Made by a program: the position numbers and the translations under genes. A model generated the notes under the pieces. The model was not told the DNA's origin, ran no database searches, and saw nothing but the letters and a program-made list of their open reading frames with translations. This document shows positions 34,012-42,845 of a DNA stretch of 64,000 nucleotides, one piece after another. Each line of letters opens with the position of its first letter. The stretch's first letter is position 1. The stretch is from Pseudoramibacter faecis (lineage in GTDB: Bacteria; Bacillota; Clostridia; Eubacteriales; Eubacteriaceae): NCBI RefSeq assembly GCF_036289405.1, contig NZ_JAYFFI010000001.1:186001-250000 (forward strand), in the 5' to 3' direction.

Positions 34012-34548
34012 TCAGTTGTAAATTTCTCTTTTTAGAATGCCGATATAGGGCAAATTGCGATAGCACTGATTATAATCCAGACCATAGCCCACCACAAATT
34101 CGTCGGGAACCTGAAAACCGCAGTAATCCACATCGATATCGACCACCCGCCGCTCCGGTTTATCGAGCAGGGTAGCAATCTTCAGGCTGCTGACGTTCTT
34201 GCCAAGCAAAGTTTCCTTGAGGGCGCGCAATGTCCGGCCGGAATCCACGATGTCCTCGACGATGAGCACGTTCTTCCCCTCGGCGGCAAGCATGGCTTCG
34301 TCCGGCAGCTGAACCTCTCCCGAGCTCTGGGTGTCGGCAAAGTAACTGGCCGCGTGCATGAACGCCACCTCCACCGGTATACTGACACTTCGGACCAGAT
34401 CGGCAAAAAATACAAAACTTCCTCGCAAAATGCACAGCGCAAGCAAAGGCTTATCCCGATAGTCTGCCGTAATGCTCCGGCCCAGTTCCCGGATTCTTGT
34501 GCGCAGTTGTTCTTCCGTCAGCAATACTTTCTCAATATCAGCCAGCAA
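34012..34548 (-). CDS. hpt: Hypoxanthine phosphoribosyltransferase
   Basis: A 178-residue purine-salvage enzyme converting hypoxanthine or guanine plus PRPP to IMP or GMP. LCILRGSFVFFADL near residue 38 and the PRPP loop VLIVEDIVDSGRTL near residue 94 are diagnostic, and the C-terminal VGYGLDYNQCYRNLPYIG is typical. The start is TTG 34548, with GGGAGAAG upstream inside the end of tilS (an 11-base overlap). The tilS-hpt-ftsH order is conserved in Firmicutes. Confidence 0.95.
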   Translation of the reverse strand: MLADIEKVLLTEEQLRTRIRELGRSITADYRDKPLLALCILRGSFVFFADLVRSVSIPVEVAFMHAASYFADTQSSGEVQLPDEAMLAAEGKNVLIVEDIVDSGRTLRALKETLLGKNVSSLKIATLLDKPERRVVDIDVDYCGFQVPDEFVVGYGLDYNQCYRNLPYIGILKREIYN

Positions 34549-35998
34549 TGATCTTCTCCCATCTTAATGTGAATTTTGTCTGTGTTTGATCACTCACTTG
34601 GTAGGCTGGGTCCTGGTAGAAGCCCAAAATGGCCACAACGCGATTTTCTTCCGCCAAAATCGGCAAGGTATCCCGCAGATCGCGGTCGATGCGACGCGCC
34701 ATCAAAAATTTTTTAAGCTTTTGACGGCCGACGCCGGCCAGCACAACCCAATCTCCCGGACTTCTGCCGCGAAGCACCAGATCGCTTTTAATTTTACCAT
34801 AATCAAACGCAATTTCATTAACAAATTTGTATTTATGACAATTTTTTGTCCCTTTGCCGCTTTCTGCCATTTCAATCCGCACCTGAAAGCAAAAACCGGA
34901 CGCGCTGTCGTAAATCCGCTGGGAGCGCCGCAGGGCATAAACGCCGCGAAAGGGCTTTGGCCGCCACTGACCGCCGCGGGAAAAAATCAGTCGGTCATAG
35001 CGCCGGCGCACCTGTAGATGATGAGGCAGATCCAGATCCCAGGTGGTCGCCGGCGCGGTGAGCTTCTCCTGCAGCAGCCGCACATGGCGCGCCTCGAAAT
35101 CGACGGCCGTTTGGGCCGCCTCGGCCATCACCCGATTTAAAAGGGCTCCCTGCACCGCCGCGGGCAGTGCGCGCCATTCGGGCAGATCCACCTCGGTCCC
35201 GCAGTCCGTCGGCGTCACGCAGCGCTCACGGGCCGTCTCCAGGATTGCCCCCTGTGCATCGCACCAGTCTGCCGCCTGCTCGGCGAAGGCCCCGATGTGT
35301 GCCACCGCCCGGGCGTTGCAGGCCGTCAGCACCGGCATCACCTGATGCCGCAGTCGGTTGCGCATAAACGCGTCGGAGGCGTTGGTCGCGTCCTCCACGT
35401 GGGGCAGCTGCTGTGCCGCGGCATAGGCCTCGATCGCCTCCCGGCGCACCTGAAGAAAGGGCCGCACGAACGCTCCGGCTACCGGCCGCATCCCGGCCGC
35501 CCCCCGAATGCCCGCGCCGCGGATCAAATGCATCAGCACCGTCTCGGCCTGATCGTCCAGATGATGGGCCAGGGCGATTTTGGCCGCGCCCGTCTGCCGC
35601 TGCCAGCGCTCAAAACATCGGCGCCGCGCCAAGCGTCCCGCCGTCTCGAGACTGATTTTTCGCTCTTTGGCCATCAGCGGCACATCCGCCGCCGCCGTGA
35701 GCACGGGAATGCTGTGATCCGCACACCACCGCGCCACAAAGGTTTGGTCGCCCTCGGCCGCCTCCCCGCGAATCCGATGATTGACATGCCCCGCCATCAC
35801 CGCAATGCCCAGCGCATCGGCGTGGGTCCATAAAAAATGCAGCAGCGCCATGGAGTCGATGCCACCGGAAACCCCGACGAGCACCCGATCCCCCGGTTCA
35901 AACATCTGATGGACTCGGATGGTTTTTAAAACGTCGCCGCAAAACGCCCGCACCCCCGCGGGCCTGGCAGAAGACGCGAACGCATGTGAATGGGACAC
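34538..35998 (-). CDS. tilS: tRNA(Ile)-lysidine synthase TilS
   Basis: A 486-residue enzyme that attaches lysine to C34 of the AUA-reading tRNA-Ile. The N-terminal PP-loop ATPase domain has VGVSGGIDSMALLHFLW near residue 42, then GHVNHRIRGEAAEGD and LAHHLDDQAETVLMHLIRG-type motifs near residues 70 and 145. A linker and the C-terminal TilS domain (LVLRGRSPGDWVVLAG, LKKFLMARRIDRDLRD) follow. The start is GTG 35998, with AAGGAGG six bases upstream. It is the first gene after the tRNA cluster terminator. Confidence 0.94.
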   Translation of the reverse strand: MSHSHAFASSARPAGVRAFCGDVLKTIRVHQMFEPGDRVLVGVSGGIDSMALLHFLWTHADALGIAVMAGHVNHRIRGEAAEGDQTFVARWCADHSIPVLTAAADVPLMAKERKISLETAGRLARRRCFERWQRQTGAAKIALAHHLDDQAETVLMHLIRGAGIRGAAGMRPVAGAFVRPFLQVRREAIEAYAAAQQLPHVEDATNASDAFMRNRLRHQVMPVLTACNARAVAHIGAFAEQAADWCDAQGAILETARERCVTPTDCGTEVDLPEWRALPAAVQGALLNRVMAEAAQTAVDFEARHVRLLQEKLTAPATTWDLDLPHHLQVRRRYDRLIFSRGGQWRPKPFRGVYALRRSQRIYDSASGFCFQVRIEMAESGKGTKNCHKYKFVNEIAFDYGKIKSDLVLRGRSPGDWVVLAGVGRQKLKKFLMARRIDRDLRDTLPILAEENRVVAILGFYQDPAYQVSDQTQTKFTLRWEKIIAG

Positions 35999-36035
35999 AT
36001 GGGACCTCCTTTTGCAAATACCTGACTGAAAAATG

Positions 36036-36067
36036 GTAAAAAAAAACCTGAAGCTACTGCTCCAGGT
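36036..36067 (-). terminator. Terminator of the tRNA cluster
   Basis: On the minus strand a nine-bp stem with one G-T pair and tetraloop AGTA (36046-36067) is followed by a T-run, just past tRNA-Glu. Confidence 0.85.
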
Positions 36068-36078
36068 AAATCGTCAAA

Positions 36079-36153
36079 TGGTGACCCGTGGGAGAATCGA
36101 ACTCCCGTTATCGCCGTGAAAGGGCGATGTCTTAACCGCTTGACCAACGGGCC
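36079..36153 (-). tRNA. tRNA-Glu (anticodon TTC)
   Basis: A cloverleaf with acceptor arms GGCCCGT / ACGGGTC, anticodon loop CTTTCAC giving TTC, T-loop GGTTCGATTC-type (AGTTCGATT), and an encoded CCA end. Confidence 0.95.
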
Positions 36154-36169
36154 ACGCTGTGGAAAATAA

Positions 36170-36246
36170 TGGTAGCGGCGAACGGGGTCGAACCGCTGAC
36201 ACTACGGGTATGAACCGTATGCTCTAGCCAACTGAGCTACGCCGCC
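36170..36246 (-). tRNA. tRNA-Met (anticodon CAT, elongator type)
   Basis: Acceptor GGCGGCG / CGCCGCT, D-arm GTAGCTCAGTTGG, anticodon loop TTCATAC giving CAT, and an encoded CCA. Position 1 can pair with 72 (G-T), unlike the initiator. A CAT anticodon could also belong to a tRNA-Ile2 modified by TilS, whose gene is adjacent. Elongator Met is favoured but not certain. Confidence 0.85.
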
Positions 36247-36254
36247 ATAAAAAA

Positions 36255-36331
<77 letters not shown>

Positions 36332-36356
36332 ACGAATAATACTGACATCATTAAAA

Positions 36357-36445
36357 TGGTGCCGGAGACCGGAATCGAACCGGTACGATCGAAAAGGATC
36401 GCAGGATTTTAAGTCCTGTGCGTCTGCCAGTTCCGCCACTCCGGC
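36357..36445 (-). tRNA. tRNA-Leu (anticodon TAA)
   Basis: A class II tRNA of 89 bases with a long variable arm. Acceptor GCCGGAG / CTCCGGC, anticodon stem CAGGA / TCCTG with loop CTTAAAA giving TAA, and encoded CCA. Confidence 0.95.
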
Positions 36446-36481
36446 GATCACTTTAACCATCCTCTCCAAAGGACAAGAATT

Positions 36482-36510
36482 AGTATACGCTTTGTCCCTG
36501 TCCTTGTCAA
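36482..36510 (-). promoter_or_regulatory. Promoter of the tRNA cluster
   Basis: On the minus strand a consensus TTGACA (36505-36510), a 17-bp spacer and TATACT (36482-36487), about 36 bp before tRNA-Leu. All four tRNAs (Leu, fMet, Met, Glu) are likely one transcript. Confidence 0.88.
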
Positions 36511-36528
36511 CTCTTTTTTTATTTTATT

Positions 36529-37470
36529 TTAACCCCCGCCGCGCCGCCGCATCAAAAGCGCCGCGCCCTCCAGATTGTCGTTGTCGCAGATCACCAGCGC
36601 ATCCTGACGGCAGGCCTTCATCACGGCTTTAAGGATGGCCGTGCCGGCCAAAATAATATCGGCCCGACCGGGCGCCAGCCCCGCTATTTTTTTGCGCGCC
36701 GCCAGGGGCACCGCCGCCAGTTTTGCCTGCAAAGCCTCGACATCGGCCGCGCTCAGCCGACTCAGGTGCACAGCGTCCCGATCGTAGTCGGTCAGCCGCT
36801 GTCTGATCGCCGTCAGGGTGGTCACCGTGCCGCCGATGCCTACCAGCTGATAAGGCGCCGACAAATCATAGGCCGGCAGCGCTTCGCTCAGCATCGCCGC
36901 CGTCGCCTCTTCAACCGCGCCCATTGCCTCGCGGCTCGGCGGATCGGCTGTCAGCCATTTTTCCGTGGCCCGGACACAGCCCATATTTAGGCTCATAGCT
37001 GTCTCGATTTGGCTGTTCGCGCCCAGAATGAGTTCGGTGCTGCCGCCCCCGATATCGCAGATGAATATGCGGCTGTCAAAACATTGGGAGACGCCGGCAA
37101 AACCATAGGCTGCTTCTGTTTCCCCGTCGATCACCTGCACGTTTACCCCGGTTTCGCGAAGGGCCGCCTTGCAAAAATCCGCCCCGTTTTCGGCATCGCG
37201 CACGGCGCTGGTCGCAAAAGCCGCGATCGCCGGCAGAGCCACCCCCTGAACTGTCGCCCGGGCGACAAAATCACGCAGGGCCTTCAGATTGCGCGCGATG
37301 GCCCCGTCCGCCAGACGGCCGGTGCGATCGACGCCTTCGCCCATCCGGGTATATTGCACCCATTTGCCCGTCCGCTGCAGAGTGCCGGCCGCGTCAAACC
37401 GGTAAATCAGCAGGCGCATGGAGTTGGTCCCGATATCGATCACGGCCTGAAGGGTGTTTTCCGCTGCCAT
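36529..37470 (-). CDS. ppx: Ppx/GppA-family exopolyphosphatase / pppGpp phosphohydrolase
   Basis: A 313-residue ASKHA-fold phosphatase hydrolysing polyphosphate or pppGpp. AVIDIGTNSMRLLIYR at the N-terminus, ATSAVRDAENGADF near residue 88, GETEAAYGFAGV near residue 116, and the nucleotide motif FICDIGGGSTELILG near residue 136 are all present, with VGIGGTVTTLTAI near residue 213. At about 310 residues it is the short form (catalytic domains only), as in many Firmicutes. It follows ftsB with a one-base overlap (TAATG), in the place where spoIIE lies in sporulating relatives. Confidence 0.92.
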   Translation of the reverse strand: MAAENTLQAVIDIGTNSMRLLIYRFDAAGTLQRTGKWVQYTRMGEGVDRTGRLADGAIARNLKALRDFVARATVQGVALPAIAAFATSAVRDAENGADFCKAALRETGVNVQVIDGETEAAYGFAGVSQCFDSRIFICDIGGGSTELILGANSQIETAMSLNMGCVRATEKWLTADPPSREAMGAVEEATAAMLSEALPAYDLSAPYQLVGIGGTVTTLTAIRQRLTDYDRDAVHLSRLSAADVEALQAKLAAVPLAARKKIAGLAPGRADIILAGTAILKAVMKACRQDALVICDNDNLEGAALLMRRRGGG

Positions 37471-37937
37471 TAATTCCGATCCTCCTCATTGTGCGTTTGG
37501 GTTTCGGCCTGCTCTTGATCAGCTTTCGCCTTCTCCGCCCTTTTCTTCTTGGCCTTCTGTGCCTTGGCCTCCGCCTCGGTCTTCGCGCGGATGATGATCT
37601 TTTCCTCGGGATAATACAGGTTGAGATTCTTGTGCGCGATGTATTCCGTGTAATGGCGGGTGTTGATCTGCCGAATCTCTTCATCCAAACGAATCTTTCT
37701 TGTTTTTTCCTGCTGGAGCTGCGCTGTTAAATCTCTTTTCTGCCCCATCAGGCGAAAAATTTGCACAAAGCGCGAACCGTAGAGCCAGAGAAAAAGCGCC
37801 ACGACCACCCCCACGCTGAGAACCGTCGCCCGATTGCGGTAAAACCACCGTTCAGCCCGGGATGTGCCGTTGCGCGTTCTTTTTTTTCGCCGACGGCCAG
37901 CCGGTTTGTCGGAATTTGATTGCTGCTTTTGCGCCAT
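37470..37937 (-). CDS. FtsB/DivIC-family septum formation protein
   Basis: A 155-residue bitopic membrane protein. A basic N-terminus (RRRKKRTRNGTSRAERWFY) is followed by one transmembrane helix (about residues 35-53, ATVLSVGVVVALFLWLYG). A coiled coil (LMGQKRDLTAQLQQEKTRK) and the DivIC motif region HYTEYIAHKNLNLYYPEEK come next, and the Lys/Ala/Glu-rich tail continues helical. It belongs to the FtsL-DivIC-FtsQ divisome subcomplex. ATG 37937 has AAAGGAG at seven bases. The upstream in-frame ATGs lack a site. Confidence 0.88.
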   Translation of the reverse strand: MAQKQQSNSDKPAGRRRKKRTRNGTSRAERWFYRNRATVLSVGVVVALFLWLYGSRFVQIFRLMGQKRDLTAQLQQEKTRKIRLDEEIRQINTRHYTEYIAHKNLNLYYPEEKIIIRAKTEAEAKAQKAKKKRAEKAKADQEQAETQTHNEEDRN

Positions 37938-37996
37938 GCCTTTCTCCTTTTGCTCCATCCCTTTCGGCACCGGCCTTCATCTCGATCAGCGCCGCT

Positions 37997-38239
37997 TCAT
38001 TCCATCACGCGGTAAAGGGAGTCGGCCATGTCCTTCGGTACGTGATCCGGCACGGCGAGGATTTCAACCCTTTGCACGCCGCTGCCAAAGCTCAGCGTCA
38101 GAATATCGCCGACTTTCACCTGGGTGCCGGCCTTCGCGGCCTGCCCGTTAACCGCGATGCGCCCGCTGTCACACGCCGCTTTGCTCACCGTTCTTCGTTT
38201 GATGAGCCGGCTGTTTTTCAAAAATTTATCTACGCGCAT
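37997..38239 (-). CDS. rqcP: S4-domain RNA-binding protein RqcP (YabO)
   Basis: An 80-residue protein that is almost entirely one S4 domain: MRVDKFLKNSRLIKRRTVSK, CDSGRIAVNGQAAKAGTQVK, VGDILTLSFG. RqcP works with RqcH on stalled 50S subunits to add alanine tails to incomplete proteins. The frame is open to 38299, but AGGAGGGG nine bases before ATG 38239 fixes the start. In sporulating relatives yabP and yabQ follow it. Here ftsB follows after 59 bp. Confidence 0.92.
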   Translation of the reverse strand: MRVDKFLKNSRLIKRRTVSKAACDSGRIAVNGQAAKAGTQVKVGDILTLSFGSGVQRVEILAVPDHVPKDMADSLYRVME

Positions 38240-38282
38240 AGCGCCCCTCCTGCTCCGTTGGTATTCGCATTCAGCATAAAAT

Positions 38283-38309
38283 AAAAGCCGGAGCATCACC
38301 CCGGCTTCG
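38283..38309 (-). terminator. Terminator or attenuator between hup and rqcP
   Basis: A seven-bp stem AAGCCGG / CCGGCTT (38285-38291 with 38301-38307) followed on the minus strand by TTTAT. Partial read-through into rqcP is likely. Confidence 0.6.
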
Positions 38310-38320
38310 TTTCGGTCGAA

Positions 38321-38596
38321 TTATTTATTCAGCGCGTCCTTAAAGGCTTTGCCCGCTTTGAAAGCCGGCGCATCGGAAGCCTTGATTTCGATGGGCTCTT
38401 TGGTTCTCGGATTCAGGCCCTGTCTTGCCGCTCTGTGGCGCACATCAAAGGTCCCGAAACCAACCAGCGACACCTTGTCGCCTCTCTGCAATGTTTCGAC
38501 GATGATATCGGTAAAAGCGGTCAGCGCCTTTTCCGCATCTTTTTTTGGCAAACCGGTCTTTTCTGCCATTGCAGCAACCAATTCAGACTTATTCAT
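38321..38596 (-). CDS. hup: DNA-binding protein HU
   Basis: A 91-residue histone-like protein. MNKSELVAAMAEKTGLPKKD begins the family. GDKVSLVGFGTFDVRHRAAR and GLNPRTKEPIEI contain the DNA-intercalating beta arm with its Arg-Asn-Pro signature, and PAFKAGKAFKDAL ends it. A good promoter lies about 50 bp upstream and GGAGGGA precedes ATG 38596. It bends and compacts DNA. Confidence 0.97.
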   Translation of the reverse strand: MNKSELVAAMAEKTGLPKKDAEKALTAFTDIIVETLQRGDKVSLVGFGTFDVRHRAARQGLNPRTKEPIEIKASDAPAFKAGKAFKDALNK

Positions 38597-38641
38597 ACTG
38601 TCCCTCCATACATGTTATTTTCAAAATAAATAGTTTTCTCT

Positions 38642-38670
38642 ATTATACGCATGAATGCGCATAAACACAA
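38642..38670 (-). promoter_or_regulatory. Promoter of hup
   Basis: On the minus strand TTGTGT (38665-38670), a 17-bp spacer and TATAAT (38642-38647). Confidence 0.7.
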
Positions 38671-38706
38671 GCTTTTTCTTGCACTTTTCAGGTATTGATC
38701 AAAAAG

Positions 38707-39561
38707 TTACTGCTCCGGATCGCCGCCTTTCGCCTTGATGCTTTGCCGCAAAGCCTCGAGCTGCGCCGCCGCGTATTCGCCCGGCTGTTTCTCCTGGCGC
38801 GCCGCCAATGCTTCCATTTTCTTCAGGCGTCCGGCGAATTTGGCATTGCTCTTTCGCAGCACCAACTCCGGCTGGAAGCCGCAAAGCCGCACCACGTTCA
38901 CGGCGGCCAAAAGCAGATCGCCCAGTTCTTCTTCCAAATGAGCGCGGTCGCCCGAGCCCGCCGCCTCGGCCACTTCATCGCTTTCCTCCCGGACTTTGGC
39001 CAGCGCCGGCGCCGGATCCCGCCAGTCAAAGCCCGCCTTGCCGGCCTTGGCCAAAAGCTTTTCCGCCTGCATCAGCGCCGTGAAGCCCCGGGGGATGCGG
39101 TCGAGCTCTTCTGACAGCGTCGCCGTTTGCTTTTCGTCCCGCTTGAGCGCCTCCCAATCGACAGCCTCGACCCGAGCATCCCCGAAAACGTGGGGATGAC
39201 GATGAATCATCTTTCGGTTGATCCTTGAGAGCACATCGCCGATATCAAAGCCTTCCGATTCCCGCCCGAGCTGCGCATGAAACGCCACCTGAAAGAGCAC
39301 GTCGCCCAGCTCCTCAATCAGGTTGTCCCGATCTTCGCTTTCGATGGCGTCAAGCACCTCATAGCATTCTTCCAGCAAATAACGCGTTAAGGAAATATGC
39401 GTCTGTACCTTGTCCCAAGGGCAGCCGTTTTCCGAGCGCAAAGCCGCCATGATCGCGACGAGCGTTTCAAAGCGGCGGGGATCCATCGCCAGACAAGCCT
39501 TAGGATCACTAACGGGCAGCCGATATTCTGTTGCCTCTGAATGCTTCAAATCTTTTGTCAT
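38707..39561 (-). CDS. mazG: Nucleoside triphosphate pyrophosphohydrolase MazG
   Basis: A 284-residue all-helical NTP pyrophosphatase with two MazG domains. The first has CPWDKVQTHISLTRYLLEEC near residue 48 and the metal-binding EELGDVLFQVAFHAQL near residue 83. The second has VREESDEVAEA and EEELGDLLLAAVNVVRLC near residue 218. It hydrolyses non-canonical or excess NTPs. There is no N-terminal tetrapyrrole-methylase domain of the YabN type. The ATG overlaps the flippase stop by four bases. Confidence 0.94.
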   Translation of the reverse strand: MTKDLKHSEATEYRLPVSDPKACLAMDPRRFETLVAIMAALRSENGCPWDKVQTHISLTRYLLEECYEVLDAIESEDRDNLIEELGDVLFQVAFHAQLGRESEGFDIGDVLSRINRKMIHRHPHVFGDARVEAVDWEALKRDEKQTATLSEELDRIPRGFTALMQAEKLLAKAGKAGFDWRDPAPALAKVREESDEVAEAAGSGDRAHLEEELGDLLLAAVNVVRLCGFQPELVLRKSNAKFAGRLKKMEALAARQEKQPGEYAAAQLEALRQSIKAKGGDPEQ

Positions 39562-41204
39562 GCTTTAAACACCCTCTGCCGCCAATACAGCAGCTTCCGA
39601 TAAAGAGGAACAATCCGGCGATGACCGGGCAGCACCGTGATCTCTTCGTCGCTGATCGCTCCCGTCAGGATAATCATCACCGCATACACCGCCACCGCCG
39701 CCGCAAAGGCAATCATCATTGCCAGAAAATTGCCGATCACCCCCAAAAGACACCGGTAAACCAGCGATGTGATAACGCCCATCACCGCGGTCGCAATCAG
39801 CGGCTTCACCACCGTCCGGCGCCACGAAATACGCACGCCGGTAAAACGCTTCACGCAGATGTAGTTGGCGACCGTCAGATAAATAAAGGTCAACATATAG
39901 TCCAGCCCCATGCCGTAGATATTGATCGCCGGAATGCTCATAGCAATCCAGCCGGTAACCGAAAACACGATGATCCCCAGTCCCAGCGTGATCAGCGGCA
40001 CGCGAAAATGGTCAATGGACTGCAGAATGCTTTGAAAAATATTGGAGAGCATCATGAACATCGTCGCGTAGGCAAAAACCCGGAGCATCCCCGGGCCATA
40101 TTTCGATCCCGGAAAGAGCAAATTGAAAATCCCCTTCGAAAGCACCGACATCCCCACGCAGCAGGGCAGCCCGACGAGAATCACAATGCGGATGGCCAAA
40201 TCAATTTTGTGGTTCGTCGTCACCCTATCCCTCAGCGCGAAGGATTCAGAAATCGCCGGAATCATGGCCACCGCCAAATTGGCCGAGATGATGAGCGGCA
40301 CATTCACCAGGGTATCCACATTGGTAAAGTCGCCGAACATCATCGTAGCCGTGTGCGCATTGATGCCCGCCACCGCCAGCCGCGGCACATAAATAAAGGA
40401 ATTGATCGTCGCAAAAAGCGACACGATCACCGAAGTGAGGGTCACCGGCACGGCGATCACCACCAGCCGTCTCAGCAGGCGCTGCCAGCTCCGCGGCTTC
40501 TTGCGCGTCGTGCACTCAAGCTTCGCCCCATAGGTATCCATGAAGATCCAAAAGATTGCCGCCAGCATCACCGCCGCGACCATCCCGCCGGCCGTCGCGC
40601 CAAAAATCGCGCCGCCGACACCCCTCCCGATATCATGACGGATTCCCGTCACATAAAACCAGCACAGCAGGATGCCCAGAAACACCCGCACGACCTGCTC
40701 GACGATCTGGGAGATCGCCGTCGGCGTCATAATCTGAAAGCCCTGAAAAAATCCTCGAAAGGCTGAGCAAACGGAAATGATGAACGGGGCCGGCGCAATG
40801 GCAATGATGGCGCTGTAGCTTTCCGGCGGCCAGTGAGCGATGCGGATGATAAAGCGCGCGCCAAAGCCCAGAAACAAGCTGGAAACGCCGCCGAGCACCA
40901 ACAGAGCAGCCATCGAGACGTGAAACACGTCTTTTGCGCCGCGATAATCACCCACGGCCGTGCTTTCTGAAACCATCTTTGAAATCGCGACGGGAACCCC
41001 CACCGTCGACACCATGAGCAGCATGTTGTAAATATTGGTGACATTGCCGTAAATGCCATTGCCGAAGCTGCCGACCAGGCGATAAAGTGGTACCTTGTAA
41101 AAAAGGCCGAGGAGGCGGGACAAAACGCCTGCCGCCGCCAAAATGGTCGCCCCTTTTAAAAAATTGCTCGTTTTTTTCGCTTCATTCGATTGATTGTTAC
41201 TCAC
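39558..41204 (-). CDS. MOP-superfamily flippase, SpoVB/MurJ-like polysaccharide transporter
   Basis: A 548-residue membrane protein with about 14 hydrophobic helices. FLKGATILAAAGVLSRLLGL at the N-terminus, GNGIYGNVTNIYNMLLMVST near residue 48 and SAFRGFFQGFQIMTPTAISQ near residue 146 match the SpoVB/YabM/Amj-adjacent family of lipid-linked oligosaccharide exporters. It probably flips lipid II or a wall-teichoic or polysaccharide precursor. In Bacillus the homologue yabM sits at the same place between spoVT/mfd and mazG. No charged C-terminal extension is seen. The ribosome binding site is weak. Confidence 0.88.
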   Translation of the reverse strand: MSNNQSNEAKKTSNFLKGATILAAAGVLSRLLGLFYKVPLYRLVGSFGNGIYGNVTNIYNMLLMVSTVGVPVAISKMVSESTAVGDYRGAKDVFHVSMAALLVLGGVSSLFLGFGARFIIRIAHWPPESYSAIIAIAPAPFIISVCSAFRGFFQGFQIMTPTAISQIVEQVVRVFLGILLCWFYVTGIRHDIGRGVGGAIFGATAGGMVAAVMLAAIFWIFMDTYGAKLECTTRKKPRSWQRLLRRLVVIAVPVTLTSVIVSLFATINSFIYVPRLAVAGINAHTATMMFGDFTNVDTLVNVPLIISANLAVAMIPAISESFALRDRVTTNHKIDLAIRIVILVGLPCCVGMSVLSKGIFNLLFPGSKYGPGMLRVFAYATMFMMLSNIFQSILQSIDHFRVPLITLGLGIIVFSVTGWIAMSIPAINIYGMGLDYMLTFIYLTVANYICVKRFTGVRISWRRTVVKPLIATAVMGVITSLVYRCLLGVIGNFLAMMIAFAAAVAVYAVMIILTGAISDEEITVLPGHRRIVPLYRKLLYWRQRVFKA

Positions 41205-41222
41205 CGATCGCCTCTGTCCATT

Positions 41223-42752
41223 TTAAATGCGCTTTTCGTATGTTTTAACGTGAAGTTCCTTTTTGAGCTGGTCAACATAATCCGTCGTAAGATCTTTGAT
41301 TTCGTCGTCCACATCCACTTTGACATCCTGAAGGTCTTTGATCCGCTTCTGATACGCTTTCTTCGATTCATTCTGCTGGATGGTCTGCGTAATGGCCGCC
41401 TTGTGATTTTTCCAGGAATCCTTCTTTTTGGTTTTGTCGTACACAAAGATCACGTGATAGCCATTGGCGGTTTTAACCGGACCGACCGCCGTGTTTTTTG
41501 ATGCGCTAAAGGCCGCCTTGGAAAAAGCCGGCACCATGCGGGTGCTTTTAAACGCCCCCAGATCCATCGATTCCAAAATCTTTTTATTGGTTTTGGTCGA
41601 ATATTTGCGCATTAGTTTTTCAAAGGCTGCCTTGGTTTTGATCTCCTCGGCTTCCTTCGCGATTTTTTTCGCCAGGGTCGGATCCTTCGTCAGGATATGG
41701 CAGGCCGACACCGTCTTAGGGTTATAAGTCGATTCGTGATTTTCGTAATATTCCTTCACGTCCTGATTCGAAACCTTCACATCCTTGGCCAGCGCCGAAC
41801 GAATCGCCGCCTGCGCCGCTCTCCCCTTAGCTTCTTCCCTTTGATATTTGCGGAAAATGGACGCCGTCATCCCATAATTCTGAAGATACGAATCCAGCGT
41901 GCTGTCCTTGGGAAAATACATCTTCAGCGTCATGTTGAGGAGCTTTTGCTGCGCCGCGACCGCATCGCTCGAAATCTTAATGTGGTGATCCTTACAGTAC
42001 TGAATCATGCCGCGATAGGTGCCGATGGTTTTAAAAACCGACCGATTGATCCTCTTCCGGGTGACTTCATCCGTCGCCGGGGCCGATCCGGTAGACGCAT
42101 ATGTCGATAACACCTTGCCGACATAATAATAGTAGTATTCGCCGTGGGTCACCTTCTCTTTGTCAGCGGTGCCGACGGATTTGTCCAAGAAGCGATACGG
42201 ATGCTTCTTCAACTGTTTTTTATAAGCAGTCAGTGCCTTCGAGGCATATTCGGTCGTCACAGTATTGTCCTGCATGAACTGCGCGAACAATTTGTCATTG
42301 GTCGAATAATTTTTCAAAATCCCCGCGTATTTCTTGGCCGCCTGTTTTTTAACCGCCTGATAGGTGATGGCGCCCGTTTTCTTCGCCGAAGCTTCGTTCA
42401 CCTTCAATTTGTCTTTCCTGGCCTTGGCCGCCAGCACCTGATTTTGAATCACCGCATCAAAGGTGTTCTTCTGCAAATCTTTCAGATCCGAGCCGGTGGG
42501 CATGGTCTGGCCGTTCACCGCGTAATAAATGGCCGTATTGGCCATCGTGTTGCTATAAACCGCCTTGGTAAGCTGCTTGCCGTTAATGGTGGCAATCACC
42601 TGCGCCCGATCTCTTTTAGGATTGACGGTGACCAGCGCGCATCCTGAAACGAGCGCGCCCACCAGTCCCAGACAAACCGCCGCCGTGAGCGTCCTGCCGA
42701 TGATCGCGGCCGGCCGTCCCGATTGCTTTGGATTTTTTTTTATCCCTTGCAT
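41223..42752 (-). CDS. PrsA-like peptidyl-prolyl isomerase lipoprotein
   Basis: A 509-residue extracytoplasmic foldase. The signal peptide (AAIIGRTLTAAVCLGLVGA) ends in lipobox LVSGC, so Cys about 39 would be lipidated. A SurA_N-like helical region (AQVIATINGKQLTKAVYSN) is followed by a long Lys/Ala-rich middle. A parvulin domain sits near residues 350-450 (SACHILTKD, MDLGAFKSTRMVPAFSKAAF, VGPVKTANGYHVIFVY). ATG 42752 has AAAGGAG upstream. At 509 residues it is much longer than Bacillus PrsA (about 290), and the extra length is in the middle helical part. Confidence 0.85.
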   Translation of the reverse strand: MQGIKKNPKQSGRPAAIIGRTLTAAVCLGLVGALVSGCALVTVNPKRDRAQVIATINGKQLTKAVYSNTMANTAIYYAVNGQTMPTGSDLKDLQKNTFDAVIQNQVLAAKARKDKLKVNEASAKKTGAITYQAVKKQAAKKYAGILKNYSTNDKLFAQFMQDNTVTTEYASKALTAYKKQLKKHPYRFLDKSVGTADKEKVTHGEYYYYYVGKVLSTYASTGSAPATDEVTRKRINRSVFKTIGTYRGMIQYCKDHHIKISSDAVAAQQKLLNMTLKMYFPKDSTLDSYLQNYGMTASIFRKYQREEAKGRAAQAAIRSALAKDVKVSNQDVKEYYENHESTYNPKTVSACHILTKDPTLAKKIAKEAEEIKTKAAFEKLMRKYSTKTNKKILESMDLGAFKSTRMVPAFSKAAFSASKNTAVGPVKTANGYHVIFVYDKTKKKDSWKNHKAAITQTIQQNESKKAYQKRIKDLQDVKVDVDDEIKDLTTDYVDQLKKELHVKTYEKRI

Positions 42753-42787
42753 ATTTTCTCCTTTAAGCTCTAAAGTCATTCTGCCGA

Positions 42788-42803
42788 ACCGCCGGCAGGC
42801 GGT
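42788..42803 (-). other. Short inverted repeat between mfd and the PrsA-like gene
   Basis: ACCGCC / GGCGGT with a four-base loop and no T-run, 35 bp before the PrsA-like start. It may be a weak hairpin in that leader. Confidence 0.3.
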
Positions 42804-42845
42804 CCGCCATCTTAAGATGCTAACATTCTACCACATCTTTCGCTT

